Origin: Desulfobacterales bacterium | GTDB lineage: Bacteria; Desulfobacterota; Desulfobacteria; Desulfobacterales; Desulfolunaceae | Length of the DNA stretch: 64,000 nt | Direction of reading: 5' to 3' | NCBI GenBank assembly: GCA_022360815.1 | Contig: JAKSCC010000294.1 | Coordinates: 21,763 to 85,762, forward strand | Shown here: one piece after another, positions 34,501 through 42,990 of the stretch | Numbering within the stretch: position 1 is the stretch's first letter | Layout of the letters: every line of letters begins with the position of its first letter | Position numbers and translations under genes: made by a program | The notes under the pieces: model-generated | Databases searched by the model: none | Seen by the model: only the letters and a program-made list of their open reading frames with translations | What the model was told of the DNA's origin: nothing

Positions 34501-34629
34501 GTGGTGGCCCTCACCTCCCTTGCCAGCGAACGCGATATCATGCATGGCAAAGAGGCCGGCATCGACAGCTATCAGATCAAACTCGACAGAGAGAAGCTCG
34601 TTCAGGTGGTCCGAGAATACACCCTCTAA
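31534..34629 (+). CDS. cheA: Hybrid chemotaxis histidine kinase CheA with two CheW-like domains and C-terminal receiver
   Basis: This 1031-residue kinase has an HPt domain with phospho-His50 (AAHSIKGG), then dimerisation and a HATPase domain (about 390-560: HLVRNAVDHGIESPDDR, DDGAGID, GRGVGMDVV). A CheW-like region (about 560-740), a second CheW-like region (about 755-890) and a receiver domain (about 905-1028: FAEDSAFFRN, LTDLEMPKLDG) follow. CheA autophosphorylates under receptor control. The attached receiver may be a phosphate sink or a built-in output. GGAGG sets the start. First gene of che A-W-B-R. Confidence 0.92.
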   Translation: MIFEDDDTLRMYVDESLEHLSDIESDLLAIEEAGLENGEDLINNVFRAAHSIKGGAGFMGLTTVKELSHNLENALNMMRAGDLAPSPAVISTLLKAFDKLTDLVNNIETSNDQEISSFVDALVAIDSLPEGASETEETETPATVSMNPVQEFNMDPSELTKLLRQGKYIYRLTYDIGKDIHSKGKVVNEVLEALSGSGMVLRTTDLTPAPNSDGSRLCHLLFASIIEPDIAPLLAELPDDAVEDLTPQLSCAYALEAPMELPPASVEIQEVPPASKAPVAKQTDPEPRETEIEPKAAGGKSQTSIRVNLELLDTLMTLAGELVLSRNQLMQGITGNNTRAVETSGQRIDMITSELQEAIMRTRMQPISNIFNKFTRVVRDLAQTLSKQVDLVIEGKDVELDKTIIEAINDPLTHLVRNAVDHGIESPDDRSRVGKNPTGRIFLKAFHEAGQVNIEISDDGAGIDGNAVANAAVRKGLVSETDAAAMGEKEKVGLIFTPGFSTARQVTDVSGRGVGMDVVKTNLDKLGGIIDIHSRPGKGTTILIKLPLTLAIIPSQIVSVESERYAIPQVNLDELLRIPAAQVKERIEKVGNADVVRLRGALLPLLRLTDLLDIEPTFVHPVDGKVHPDKRQTLADRRQKPPESLPEEAKEMRKGTSERRFHSNNAINIAVVSAGNFKYGLVVDELRDSEEIVVKPLGRHLSRCNGYAGATIMGDGRVALILDVASLAKIGSLNETSMKTLTVAQKEARQDHTNAGVDRTALLTFKSGKNEHFAAPLSLVERIERIKATDIEEVGGRRVIQYRGGTLPLNEISEVANVSPVPQDAQYEVVVFRVGGRETGLLVTPPVDAVEVDLNVDASTLKQPGIMGSLIVDGHTTLMVDIFEIVKTVNPTWFDELRETGPVDGDEKQDVRILFAEDSAFFRNQVSDFLREEGFVVTTAEDGAEAWETLETLGSEAFTVILTDLEMPKLDGFQLTERIKQSKTYGHMPVVALTSLASERDIMHGKEAGIDSYQIKLDREKLVQVVREYTL

Positions 34630-34671
34630 TCGAAAAACGGATCCCTTGAATCGAATCGCAGGAGATGCATC

Positions 34672-35127
34672 ATGAACCAAAGCAGCCAAAAAACGACAAC
34701 AGGATCCATGCTGGAGCTGGCCACCTTCTCCGTCGGAGAAGCCCAATGCGGCATCGACATCCTTAAAATACAAGAGATCAACAAACAGACCCAGGTGACT
34801 TCCGTCCCCCAGGCTCCCGACTATGTGGTGGGTGTCCTCAACTTAAGGGGCCGTATCGTCACCGTCATCGACCTGGGTCTCAAAACCGGTCTCTCCCCCA
34901 TCACTCGGGATAAAGACAACCGAAACATCATCGTTGACTCCATGGGCGAACACATCGGCCTTCTGGTGGATCGTATCAGCGATGTCATGAGCGCCGATCC
35001 GGCCCACGTGGAGCCCCCTCCCGCCAACCTTGGAGGCATTGAGGGAAGCTACTTTGAAGGCGTGGTAAAAACCGACTCTGGTCTTATCGGAGTCCTGGAT
35101 ATTGAACGAGTTCTGGCCGAAGCCTGA
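34672..35127 (+). CDS. cheW: Chemotaxis coupling protein CheW
   Basis: The 151-residue protein is a single SH3-like CheW domain: LATFSVGEAQCGIDILKIQEI at the start, then VVGVLNLRGRIVTVIDL and HIGLLVDRISDVM. CheW bridges chemoreceptors and CheA at the membrane. It begins 43 bp after cheA and ahead of cheB. Confidence 0.93.
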   Translation: MNQSSQKTTTGSMLELATFSVGEAQCGIDILKIQEINKQTQVTSVPQAPDYVVGVLNLRGRIVTVIDLGLKTGLSPITRDKDNRNIIVDSMGEHIGLLVDRISDVMSADPAHVEPPPANLGGIEGSYFEGVVKTDSGLIGVLDIERVLAEA

Positions 35128-35283
35128 TTCGTTTCCGCGGTTTCGTGTGCCATGTCCCCTCTTTTGAAGCATTGAAAAGTCGGTGCGCTGTGATGATCTC
35201 ATTCATGGGCAAACCGGCTTTTTATATGCTCAGCACCGGCTGTGGATTACTGTACTTCCTAACGAAAAATTCTGGAGAGCCTC

Positions 35284-36435
35284 ATGGACCCCATCAAAGT
35301 ACTGGTGGTTGACGATACCATTTTATACCGCAAAGTGATCGGCGATGTAATCAACTCCATCCCCAACGCCAAGGTGTGCGGCACAGCGGCAAATGGTCGG
35401 TTCGCCCTGGCCAAAATCGACACACTCAAACCCGACCTCATCACCTTGGATATTGAAATGCCAGAGATGAACGGTTTGGAGCTTCTTGAAGAGCTTGCTC
35501 GAAAGGAAAAAAAGCTGCCCCGCATCATCATGGTCTCTACCCTCACAACCAAAGGGGGAGACATGACCATTCGCGCTCTGGAGCTAGGAGCTTTTGACTT
35601 TATCACAAAGCCCCAAACCGGAACCGCGGCCGAGAACACGGAGCGCATCCGCACCCAGCTCACCCCCGTGGTTTCGGCCTTGATCCAAGAGAAAAAATTT
35701 CGTTCCCGGCTTCAAAGCGCGCGATCCACCCTTTCCAAAGCTTACCTTAAAAGGCCAGGAAATAGCCCAGGCGCCCAGGACGACGCAAAGTCCAAGCCCC
35801 GTTGCGCCGCAGTCCCACTGCCTCGGATTCAAAAAGCTTCCTCAGCCCGTCCCAAGCGCAAGGCAGAGGTGGTGGCCATCGGCATCTCCACAGGAGGCCC
35901 CAACGCCCTGGCCACCATGCTGCCCAAACTGCCCGCTCACATTGGGGTTCCCATCCTCATTGTGCAGCATATGCCGCCGGTTTTCACCAAATCCCTTGCG
36001 ACAAGTCTCAACAACAAATGCGCCATTGAGGTCAAAGAGGCCGAAGATGGCGATCTCTTAAAGCCGGGGCTGGCCCTTCTCGCTCCGGGCGGAAAACAGA
36101 TGCGTGTGGAAGCCCATCAAGATGGCATGCATCGCTTGGTACGCATCACCGATGACCCGCCTGAAAACAGTTGCAAACCTTCAGCCGATTACCTTTTCCG
36201 CTCTGTGGCCCATCACTATGTGGGCCGAGCCACCGGTATCATCATGACCGGCATGGGCCAGGATGGGTTCAAGGGGCTTTGCACCATGCAAGAAAACGGG
36301 GCCTGGATTCTGGGTCAAAACGAAGCGAGCTGCACCGTTTACGGCATGCCCAAAGCCCCGGCAGAAGCCGGAATCCTCGACCGGGTGATCCCCCTTCACG
36401 GCATGGCCCAGGCCCTTCTCGACACCCTGAAGTAG
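35284..36435 (+). CDS. cheB: Chemotaxis protein-glutamate methylesterase CheB
   Basis: This 383-residue protein has an N-terminal receiver domain (VVDDTILYR, phospho-Asp56 in ITLDIEMPEMNG) and a linker (about 130-195). The C-terminal methylesterase has the catalytic Ser in GISTGGPNAL, His in VQHMPPVF and Asp in GMGQDGFKG. It demethylates receptor glutamates and provides adaptation together with CheR. GGAGAG precedes the ATG. It lies about 155 bp after cheW. Confidence 0.93.
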   Translation: MDPIKVLVVDDTILYRKVIGDVINSIPNAKVCGTAANGRFALAKIDTLKPDLITLDIEMPEMNGLELLEELARKEKKLPRIIMVSTLTTKGGDMTIRALELGAFDFITKPQTGTAAENTERIRTQLTPVVSALIQEKKFRSRLQSARSTLSKAYLKRPGNSPGAQDDAKSKPRCAAVPLPRIQKASSARPKRKAEVVAIGISTGGPNALATMLPKLPAHIGVPILIVQHMPPVFTKSLATSLNNKCAIEVKEAEDGDLLKPGLALLAPGGKQMRVEAHQDGMHRLVRITDDPPENSCKPSADYLFRSVAHHYVGRATGIIMTGMGQDGFKGLCTMQENGAWILGQNEASCTVYGMPKAPAEAGILDRVIPLHGMAQALLDTLK

Positions 36436-36515
36436 CAGCCCTGTCTAAAAGGGCCTTTGAAAAGTTTTGACGCAGGCCAACGCCTGCCCCACACCTCCAT
36501 CGCAAAGCAGGTTTG

Positions 36516-37397
36516 ATGAACAGATTAAAAGTGACCCCCAGCGAATTTCAAGCGCTGTCTCAGTACATCTATGCCATCTCAGGGATCACCCTTCCCCCCG
36601 GCAAGGAGTACCTTATTGAAACGCGCTTGGGCCAACTGGCTGCAGAGTATGGCTGCAACTCCTACCAGGCGTTTCTTTTAAAGGCTCGCACCCACTCTGG
36701 TGGAGAACTTGAACGCCGTATTGTGGATGCCATCTCCACCAACGAAACCTACTTTTTCAGGGATAACGCCCCATTTTCCCTTCTTCAGCACAAAATCATT
36801 CCCGATATTATTGATCGGAAAAGTAAAAACGGAGTACGCCCTTCCTTGAGTATCTGGAGCTGTGCTTGCTCCACGGGCCAAGAGATCTACAGTACAGCCA
36901 TTGCTCTGCGTGAGCTGGGCCTGCACTCCGGAAAATGCGATCTGCATTTGGTGGCCACCGACATCTCCGATGCCGCCATATCCCGAGCCAGCTATGGCCT
37001 TTACAGCCAATTTGAAGCCTCCCGAGGCCTTTCGGAAACACGCCGAAATCGCCATTTTACCCCTCAGGGGGAAGGCTTTCGCATCAACGATGAAATCCGT
37101 GCCATGGTCTCCTTTCAAAAGCTCAACCTGCTGCGCCCCCACACCGGCATTGGCAAATTTGACATCATCCTTTGCCGCAATGTGGCCATCTACTTCACTC
37201 GGGAAGATCGCCTGCGCCTTTTTAAAGATCTCTCCAGACATTTAAACGAAAAGGGATCCCTTCTCATCGGTTCCACCGAGTCCCTCTCCCAGGAGGAGAC
37301 CCCCTTTGAGCCTCAACGCTACCTCAACACAACCTTCTATCAACTGCCCGATGCCTCACTTGAAGATTTCCAGTTTGCAAGAACGGCCAATGGATAA
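36516..37397 (+). CDS. cheR: Chemotaxis protein methyltransferase CheR
   Basis: The 293-residue SAM-dependent enzyme methylates receptor glutamates. It has an N-terminal helical domain (about 1-75), ISTNETYFFRDNAPFSLL, then the SAM-binding core SIWSCACSTGQEIYSTA and VATDISDAAISRA, and IILCRNVAIYF. The ATG is preferred over a TTG one codon before it. No pronounced ribosome site is visible. No receptor gene or cheY lies in the window. Confidence 0.92.
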   Translation: MNRLKVTPSEFQALSQYIYAISGITLPPGKEYLIETRLGQLAAEYGCNSYQAFLLKARTHSGGELERRIVDAISTNETYFFRDNAPFSLLQHKIIPDIIDRKSKNGVRPSLSIWSCACSTGQEIYSTAIALRELGLHSGKCDLHLVATDISDAAISRASYGLYSQFEASRGLSETRRNRHFTPQGEGFRINDEIRAMVSFQKLNLLRPHTGIGKFDIILCRNVAIYFTREDRLRLFKDLSRHLNEKGSLLIGSTESLSQEETPFEPQRYLNTTFYQLPDASLEDFQFARTANG

Positions 37398-37574
37398 AAA
37401 AGCTCAATCCTGGCACCCCACTTCACCCATGCAATCAATTGATTTTTAGTTGTCCCTTCCGTATGATGCTCACAGAATTCAAATCCGGGTGGACCAAATC
37501 CAGTCCACCCTTTTTAAAAAAACCTGTGCTGTTGCAGCCAGGCCCACCATCACACAAGGGGTTCTGTCCTTACC

Positions 37575-39503
37575 TTGAGCCAACGCTTCGCCATATGCAT
37601 TGCCGCCACACTGATCCTAGCCGTCTCCGCTGGTATTCTCACGGGGTATGCCGTCGGCACCTTTAGAGACCTTCCCCAAATTGAAGCCTTAAAGTCCTTC
37701 AAACCCTCAACGGTCAGTCGGGTTTACGGCGCAAAGGGAACCCTTCTTGCCGAGTTCTACTCACAAAAACGCGAACCGGTTCCCATTACTGTGGTGCCCA
37801 CCCGTCTCAAGCAAGCCATCATCAACACCGAAGACCGAAACTTCTACAACCACAATGGTGTGGATTTAAGAGGGATTGCTCGAGCCATTGTCAAAGACAT
37901 CATCGCTCGAGATTTTGTAGAGGGCGCCAGCACCATCACCCAGCAACTGGCCAAAACCCTTTTTCTGACCCGCGAAAAGAGCCTCCAACGAAAACTTCGA
38001 GAGGCGATCCTCGCCTTTCAGCTGGAGCGCCGCTATACCAAAGACGAAATTTTAGAGCTCTACCTCAACCAGATCTACTTTGGCAGCGGGGCCTACGGAG
38101 TGGAATCTGCTTCTCAAATCTACTTCGGCAAAGGGGTCTCCCATCTGACTCTGGCCGAGTCTGCCCTTCTGGCCGGACTCCCCAAATCCCCTTCCAGATA
38201 CTCGCCCAGGGTGAGTCCTGAAAAGGCGATTCGACGCAGAAATATCGTGCTCGCCATGCTTCACAAAAACCACCGCATCACAGAGTCCGACTACAAAGAG
38301 GCCTTGAACGAGCGTCTGAACCTTACCGAAACCCGTGGCCGCATCTACAAGGCCCCCTACTTCATAGATTATCTTAAAAGGGAGCTTGCCGATATTGTGG
38401 GAATTGAACGCCTCTATCAGCAAGGCCTCACCATCTACACCACCTTGGATGCCTCGGTCCAGGAGCAGGCCGAAGCCTCCCTTTCCCGCCATCTGGACCG
38501 ACTTAAGGTCCGAATGAAAAGAAATCGCATCAAATCCCCCTCACCCCAGGCAGCCTTTGTGGCCATTGATGTCCAAAACGGAGCCATCCTTGCCATGGCA
38601 GGTGGAAAGGATCACAAAAAAAGCCCCTTCAACCGGGCAACTCGGGCCAAACGTCAGCCTGGTTCCTCCTTCAAAGCCTTTGTCTACGGGTTGGCTGTGG
38701 AGCGAGGATACGCCCAAAACCGCTTGATTTTAGACTCTCCAGTCTCCTACTCTATGGGGAAAGGAAAAAAGCCCTGGCAACCCCGAAACTTTTCCAAGGG
38801 GTATAGCGGAGAGATCACCTTGCGAAAAGCCCTGGCCCTCTCCAAAAACACCCCGGCCGTCCGCCTTACAGACACCCTGGGGGTTGCCAATGTGGCCGCT
38901 TTTGCCAAACGCATGGGCATCGCCTCACCACTGGCCAACAACCTCTCCTTGGCCCTGGGCACCTCTGAAACAACCCTTCTCGAGATGACCAGCGCCTACA
39001 GTGTTTTTCCAAACCAAGGTATCTTTTCATCACCCACATGTATTTCACGCATTGAAAATCGGGAGGGTCGTGTGATCTGGGAAGGGCACGCCTCTCAACG
39101 GGTGGCGCTTTCTCGAAAAAATGCAGCCATCATCACCGATATGCTTTCGGCCGTGGTTAAAGAGGGGACGGGGAAAAAAGCGTACAACCCCAAACGCCCC
39201 ATGGCCGGAAAAACAGGAACCACCGACAGCTATCGGGACGCTCTTTTTATTGGATTTTCACCTTATGTGGCGGCTGGAGTCTGGGTGGGAAACGACGACT
39301 ACACCCCTTTGGGGCATCTGGAGACCGGTGCCCGGGCTGCCCTTCCCATTTGGATTGATCTGATGAATGCCACCTGGAAAAATCGAGCCCCTGCCCAGTT
39401 TGATACCCCGGACGGCACGCAGAAACAGAGCATGGACCCTGTAACCGGAAAATCTCCCAGCCCCAAAAAACAAGCCACCATCGCTCTTTTCAAAACACCC
39501 TAA
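37575..39503 (+). CDS. mrcA: Bifunctional penicillin-binding protein 1A (transglycosylase/transpeptidase)
   Basis: The 642-residue membrane-anchored peptidoglycan synthase has an N-terminal helix (about 5-27) and a GT51 transglycosylase domain (about 50-225: TEDRNFYNHNGVD, GASTITQQLAKTLFLTREKS, RKLREAILAFQLE). A transpeptidase domain carries the SxxK serine in RQPGSSFKAF (about 360), SKN in ALSKNTPAV, and KTGTT (about 545). The start is a TTG behind AAGGGG with wide spacing, so it may differ slightly. It is shorter than E. coli PBP1a and lacks its OB-like insert. Single gene. Confidence 0.92.
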   Translation: MSQRFAICIAATLILAVSAGILTGYAVGTFRDLPQIEALKSFKPSTVSRVYGAKGTLLAEFYSQKREPVPITVVPTRLKQAIINTEDRNFYNHNGVDLRGIARAIVKDIIARDFVEGASTITQQLAKTLFLTREKSLQRKLREAILAFQLERRYTKDEILELYLNQIYFGSGAYGVESASQIYFGKGVSHLTLAESALLAGLPKSPSRYSPRVSPEKAIRRRNIVLAMLHKNHRITESDYKEALNERLNLTETRGRIYKAPYFIDYLKRELADIVGIERLYQQGLTIYTTLDASVQEQAEASLSRHLDRLKVRMKRNRIKSPSPQAAFVAIDVQNGAILAMAGGKDHKKSPFNRATRAKRQPGSSFKAFVYGLAVERGYAQNRLILDSPVSYSMGKGKKPWQPRNFSKGYSGEITLRKALALSKNTPAVRLTDTLGVANVAAFAKRMGIASPLANNLSLALGTSETTLLEMTSAYSVFPNQGIFSSPTCISRIENREGRVIWEGHASQRVALSRKNAAIITDMLSAVVKEGTGKKAYNPKRPMAGKTGTTDSYRDALFIGFSPYVAAGVWVGNDDYTPLGHLETGARAALPIWIDLMNATWKNRAPAQFDTPDGTQKQSMDPVTGKSPSPKKQATIALFKTP

Positions 39504-39547
39504 AAAATTTGATTGCCAAGCGGTAAGGGGTTGCTGCAAACAAAAAG

Positions 39548-40240
39548 CTACTTGCAGAGCTTGCACAAAGGATTTTCCCGAGTGCACCCAAACCGGGACA
39601 TTCGCTCTCCGGCTTCGATGTAGTGCTCTCGGAGTGCGTGCTCAATGGTGTGGGGATCTCGGGTTGTGACGGCATCAAGAATGCGCTTGTGGCGATCCCA
39701 AACCGTTCTTGGTGAGAATAGATTTCGCCAATGACGAAAGAGAAGAAACTTGGAGAGCCCATGGCAGTAACGCCTGGAAAGCTCAATAAGAAGGGTGTTG
39801 TCTGTTCGTGAGAAGAGAATTTCATGGAACCGGTCGTCCAGAGCAGGCATATGATCGGCCGCCGTCTCCATGGAAGCCACCTGTTCCATGCGCTCGACCA
39901 CCTCTGAAAGTGCCTTGAGGTCGTCACCGGTAAATCGCTCAATTGATCCGGCAACAGCGGCCCCTTCCAGCACGCCACCGGTAAAATAGCTCTCTTTGAT
40001 CTGCTTTTTGGTCAGGCAGTTGATAAACTTGCCCTTTTGGGGAATGGAGATGATAAGCCCTTCACGGGCCAACATCTGAAGCGCTTCTCGAACCGGAGCA
40101 CGGCTGATGGAGAGGGTAGCGGCCACATGCACCTCGTTGACTTTGTCGCCGGGGTTCAAGCTTCCTTCCAAGATGGATCGCTTGATGTACTCCGTCACCT
40201 GTTCGCTGTATGTCTTGATTTCCTGCGTCATCTCTCTCAT
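39548..40240 (-). CDS. GntR-family regulator, FadR/FCD subfamily
   Basis: The 230-residue regulator has an N-terminal winged helix (residues 10-75: EYIKRSILEGSLNPGDKVNEVHVAATLSISRAPVREAL). A C-terminal FCD helical ligand domain (about 85-215) carries Asp/His metal ligands (DDRFHEILF, HKRILDAV). FCD regulators sense organic acids or amino acids. Its C-terminus is unusual in having CTRENPLCKLCK. An ATG three codons later is an alternative start. The desulfhydrase-like gene upstream on the same strand is a plausible target. Confidence 0.88.
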   Translation of the reverse strand: MREMTQEIKTYSEQVTEYIKRSILEGSLNPGDKVNEVHVAATLSISRAPVREALQMLAREGLIISIPQKGKFINCLTKKQIKESYFTGGVLEGAAVAGSIERFTGDDLKALSEVVERMEQVASMETAADHMPALDDRFHEILFSRTDNTLLIELSRRYCHGLSKFLLFRHWRNLFSPRTVWDRHKRILDAVTTRDPHTIEHALREHYIEAGERMSRFGCTRENPLCKLCK

Positions 40241-40458
40241 CTATCCTTTTGTGGCAAAGGGATCACCGCAAATAGAAGGTTCACGATAGGGGTCCCGGCT
40301 CAGGTCGCCACCATTCTATGCATCAATTTATCGAGGATATCAACTGAAAGTCATCCCTCTATAGCATTATCAGCTACAGCGTCTCACGAGAAGAGATGTT
40401 TGAACCGAAGCCTCGCCTTCTGTCTCAATCTGCCGCTTTATGTAAACGCCGCAGCTGC
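40241..40458. other. Intergenic region holding the promoter of the FadR-type gene
   Basis: No gene recognised. On the minus strand, TTGATA followed about 17-18 bp later by CATAGAAT (around 40310-40345) could be the regulator's promoter. Confidence 0.3.
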
Positions 40459-40492
40459 TAAAAATCCCCTGCCCGACACCGGACAGGGGATT
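40459..40492 (-). terminator. Intrinsic terminator of the desulfhydrase-like gene
   Basis: On the minus strand AATCCCCTG and CAGGGGATT form a 9-bp stem followed by TTTA. Confidence 0.75.
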
Positions 40493-40561
40493 GCATCTCT
40501 ATCTCTAATTATAGAGAGAAACGACCGCTTCGGGACTGCCTTCTACCCGAAACACATGGAA

Positions 40562-41563
40562 TTACCCACGAAACGTATCGAGGTAAGCATAGAGGGCAGG
40601 AGAGCCACCCGTGTGCAGGAAGAGCACATTGGAACCCTCGGGGAAGGCACCTTTGCGCACGAGGTCGATAAGGCCTGCAGCCACTTTACCGGTGTAGACA
40701 GGGTCGAGGAGGATCGCCTCTTCTTTGGCGAAAAGCTTGACAGCCTCAATCATGCCTTCGGTGGGAAGAGAGTAACCGGGGCCCACGTAGTCGCCGTAGC
40801 AGCAGACATCTTCCTTGGCAACCCCGCCTTTCACACCCAGAAGCTCAGCGGTCTTCTCAGCAAGACCGTGAACAATCTCTTCCTGAACTTCTTTGGTTCG
40901 AGAAACGTTTATACCGGAAACAGCGATACCGGAGTTGGTACCCACCATGCCTGTGATCATACCCGCATGGGTACCGGCAGAACCGGAAGGAACCACCACG
41001 TGATCGATAGAAAGGTCCATGGTATTGAGCTGATTCATCATCTCTTCGGCGCAGGCCGCGTAACCCAAAGCACCAATGGGGTTGGAGGCACCACCAGGCA
41101 CGATGTAGGGCTTTTTGCCAGCAGCACGAAGCTCTTCAGCGGTCTTCTCCATCTCAGCCATCATGTCGGATCCGCCTGCAACACAGCGACGGGTTTTGAC
41201 ATTGAGAAGTTCAAAGAGAAAGTTGTTGCCGGATGCATCTTCTTTGAAGGTGCCCTTAACGCGCTCTTCCAGAACCAAGTGGCACTCAAGGCCCTCTTTG
41301 GCGGCCCAGGAGGCGGTAAGGCGGCAGTGGTTGGACTGCACCGCACCACAGGTGATGATGGTGTCGGCACCTTTTTCCAGAGCGTCGGCGATGCAGAAGT
41401 CGAGCTTACGGGTCTTGTTGCCACCGGAAGCACCAGGAAGAAGGTCATCACGCTTTACGTAGAGATTGACCTTTCCGCCAAGGGCTTTGCTTAAGTTTTT
41501 CATGGGCTCAATGGGGGTCTGACCCTGGAGATAACCGCGACGGGGAAACTTGGTAAAATTCAT
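40562..41563 (-). CDS. PLP enzyme of the D-cysteine desulfhydrase/L-cysteate sulfo-lyase/ACC deaminase family
   Basis: The 333-residue fold-type II PLP enzyme binds PLP through the Lys in GASGGNKTRKLD (about residue 50), with CGAVQSNHCR (about 75) next to the cofactor. A phosphate loop, PSGSAGTHAG, follows (about 193). Family members release sulfide from D-cysteine (DcyD), sulfite from L-cysteate (CuyA) or open ACC. Which one applies cannot be settled by eye; sulfite or sulfide release would both suit a sulfur-reducing anaerobe. It has its own terminator and a palindrome in its promoter region. Confidence 0.83.
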   Translation of the reverse strand: MNFTKFPRRGYLQGQTPIEPMKNLSKALGGKVNLYVKRDDLLPGASGGNKTRKLDFCIADALEKGADTIITCGAVQSNHCRLTASWAAKEGLECHLVLEERVKGTFKEDASGNNFLFELLNVKTRRCVAGGSDMMAEMEKTAEELRAAGKKPYIVPGGASNPIGALGYAACAEEMMNQLNTMDLSIDHVVVPSGSAGTHAGMITGMVGTNSGIAVSGINVSRTKEVQEEIVHGLAEKTAELLGVKGGVAKEDVCCYGDYVGPGYSLPTEGMIEAVKLFAKEEAILLDPVYTGKVAAGLIDLVRKGAFPEGSNVLFLHTGGSPALYAYLDTFRG

Positions 41564-41633
41564 GGCTCTGAATCTTCCTTCTCAAAAAGAAAATGATTGT
41601 ATTCAATAAAGAGACGGGAGGTGACCCGCTCTA

Positions 41634-41647
41634 AAATGTCGACATTT
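41634..41647. promoter_or_regulatory. 14-bp palindrome upstream of the desulfhydrase-like gene
   Basis: AAATGTCGACATTT is a perfect palindrome 70 bp before the start codon. Its TGTCGACA core resembles GntR-family half-sites (TNGT...ACNA), so it is a candidate site for the nearby FCD regulator. Confidence 0.4.
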
Positions 41648-41802
41648 AACATGACGATTTTCATACCCCCCTCACCCCCCAATGTCAAAGTTTTTTTCTG
41701 ATGCATTTCATAAAATTTTCTCCACACCTGCCCATCCACTTGCCTCAGTGTTCCTCACCTGTCTCCCATGCCCTATTTTTTACAAGACTTGGATACTTCT
41801 TT

Positions 41803-41822
41803 TTGATAATAATTACCATTAA
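41803..41822. promoter_or_regulatory. Fur/PerR-like box
   Basis: The sequence TTGATAATAATTACCATTAA resembles the Fur-family consensus with an ATAAT-N-ATTA core. It lies 60 bp before the Fur-family gene and suggests autoregulation. Confidence 0.55.
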
Positions 41823-41881
41823 CATCTAACAGAGCCACACACTAACGATAACCATTCCCAGCAATAAGTATTGAGGCGGCC

Positions 41882-42328
41882 ATGAACGAGCCTCTGATCG
41901 AAAGAAAAAAAAAGACAAAAATGAAAGAGAAACTGGGCGGTATTCGGCTCACCAGCCAAAGAAAAGCCATCTTAGAAACCGTCCAAGGCATGTGCACCCA
42001 CCCCACGGCAGACGAAGTCTACCAAAAAATAAGGGGTTCACTCCCTAAAGTAAGCCTCGCAACGGTCTACAGAAACTTAGAGAACCTTTCCGAAGCGGGC
42101 TTCATTCGAAAAGTGGAGCACGCAGGCACCGCCAAGCGCTTTGACGGCAACCTCGCTCCGCACCAACACATTCGATGCATTCGCTGCGGAACGATTGAGG
42201 ATGTCCATGAGTCCCCGGAGATGACTGAGATGGTTGCAAAACAGATTCAGACCGATTTCACCATTGTGGGCCACCTCATCGAGATCCAGGGCATCTGCCC
42301 CAACTGCCAAAAAAGCATGGAAGCATGA
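41882..42328 (+). CDS. perR: Fur-family regulator, PerR-like
   Basis: This 148-residue metalloregulator has an N-terminal winged helix (about 22-85: LTSQRKAILETVQGMCTHPTADEVYQKIR, VSLATVYRNLENLSEAG). The C-terminal dimerisation domain has HQHIRCIRCGTIEDV and a second Cys pair, CPNCQKS, giving a structural Cys4 zinc site. The tight link to rubrerythrin, 52 bp downstream, favours a peroxide-sensing PerR role over iron-sensing Fur. This is inference. GGCGGCC precedes the ATG, with a weak ribosome site. Confidence 0.82.
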   Translation: MNEPLIERKKKTKMKEKLGGIRLTSQRKAILETVQGMCTHPTADEVYQKIRGSLPKVSLATVYRNLENLSEAGFIRKVEHAGTAKRFDGNLAPHQHIRCIRCGTIEDVHESPEMTEMVAKQIQTDFTIVGHLIEIQGICPNCQKSMEA

Positions 42329-42380
42329 CATCGCCTGCCACTCAACACATTCACATTTGCATACGGAGAAAACGAAAAAA

Positions 42381-42956
42381 ATGAAATCCATCAAAGGCAC
42401 CCAAACCGAAAAGAACCTCCTCACCGCATTTGCCGGAGAATCCCAGGCCCGCAACCGCTACACCTACTTTGCAGGACAGGCCAGAAAAGAGGGCTACGTC
42501 CAGATTGCCGCCATCTTCGAAGAGACCGCCAACCAGGAGAAAGAGCACGCCAAACGCTTTTTCAAACTCCTTGAGGGCGGCGAAGTGGAGGTCCAGTGCA
42601 GCTTCCCTGCAGGGGTTGTGGGAAACACCCTGGAAAACCTTAAAGCTGCTGCAGCCGGAGAAAAAGAAGAGTTCACCGATGCCTACCCCGGTTTTGCCAA
42701 AGTGGCCCGTGAAGAAGGGTTTGAAACCATCGCCGTTCTCTTCGAAAAGGTATGCGTGGCCGAAGCGTATCATGAAAACCGCTACCGTGCTTTGGCCAAA
42801 AACATCGAAGAGGGGTGTGTCTTCAAGCGCAACGAGGAGGTTGTCTGGGCCTGTCGAAACTGTGGTTATATCCACACCGGAGAGGAAGCGCCTCAGACCT
42901 GCCCCGCCTGCGCCCATCCCCAGGCGCACTTTGAACTGAAGCCTGAAAATTACTAA
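42381..42956 (+). CDS. rbr: Rubrerythrin
   Basis: The 191-residue cytoplasmic peroxidase has a four-helix diiron domain (residues 1-140, with the Glu/His ligands in AFAGESQARNRY, FEETANQEKEHA and VAEAYHENRY). A C-terminal rubredoxin-like Fe(Cys)4 domain follows (CRNCGYIHTGEEAPQTCPAC). It reduces hydrogen peroxide in anaerobes. GGAG precedes the ATG; longer in-frame starts overlap the PerR gene and are unlikely. The PerR-rbr pairing is typical of an oxidative stress operon. Confidence 0.95.
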   Translation: MKSIKGTQTEKNLLTAFAGESQARNRYTYFAGQARKEGYVQIAAIFEETANQEKEHAKRFFKLLEGGEVEVQCSFPAGVVGNTLENLKAAAAGEKEEFTDAYPGFAKVAREEGFETIAVLFEKVCVAEAYHENRYRALAKNIEEGCVFKRNEEVVWACRNCGYIHTGEEAPQTCPACAHPQAHFELKPENY

Positions 42957-42990
42957 AATTGCCCGACAGTTTTTGTGATGATGCATTTTT

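Noticed and set aside
40037..41494. Plus-strand 485-codon open frame over the desulfhydrase-like gene
   Set aside because: Antisense shadow with no ribosome site. The minus-strand PLP enzyme carries the family motifs.
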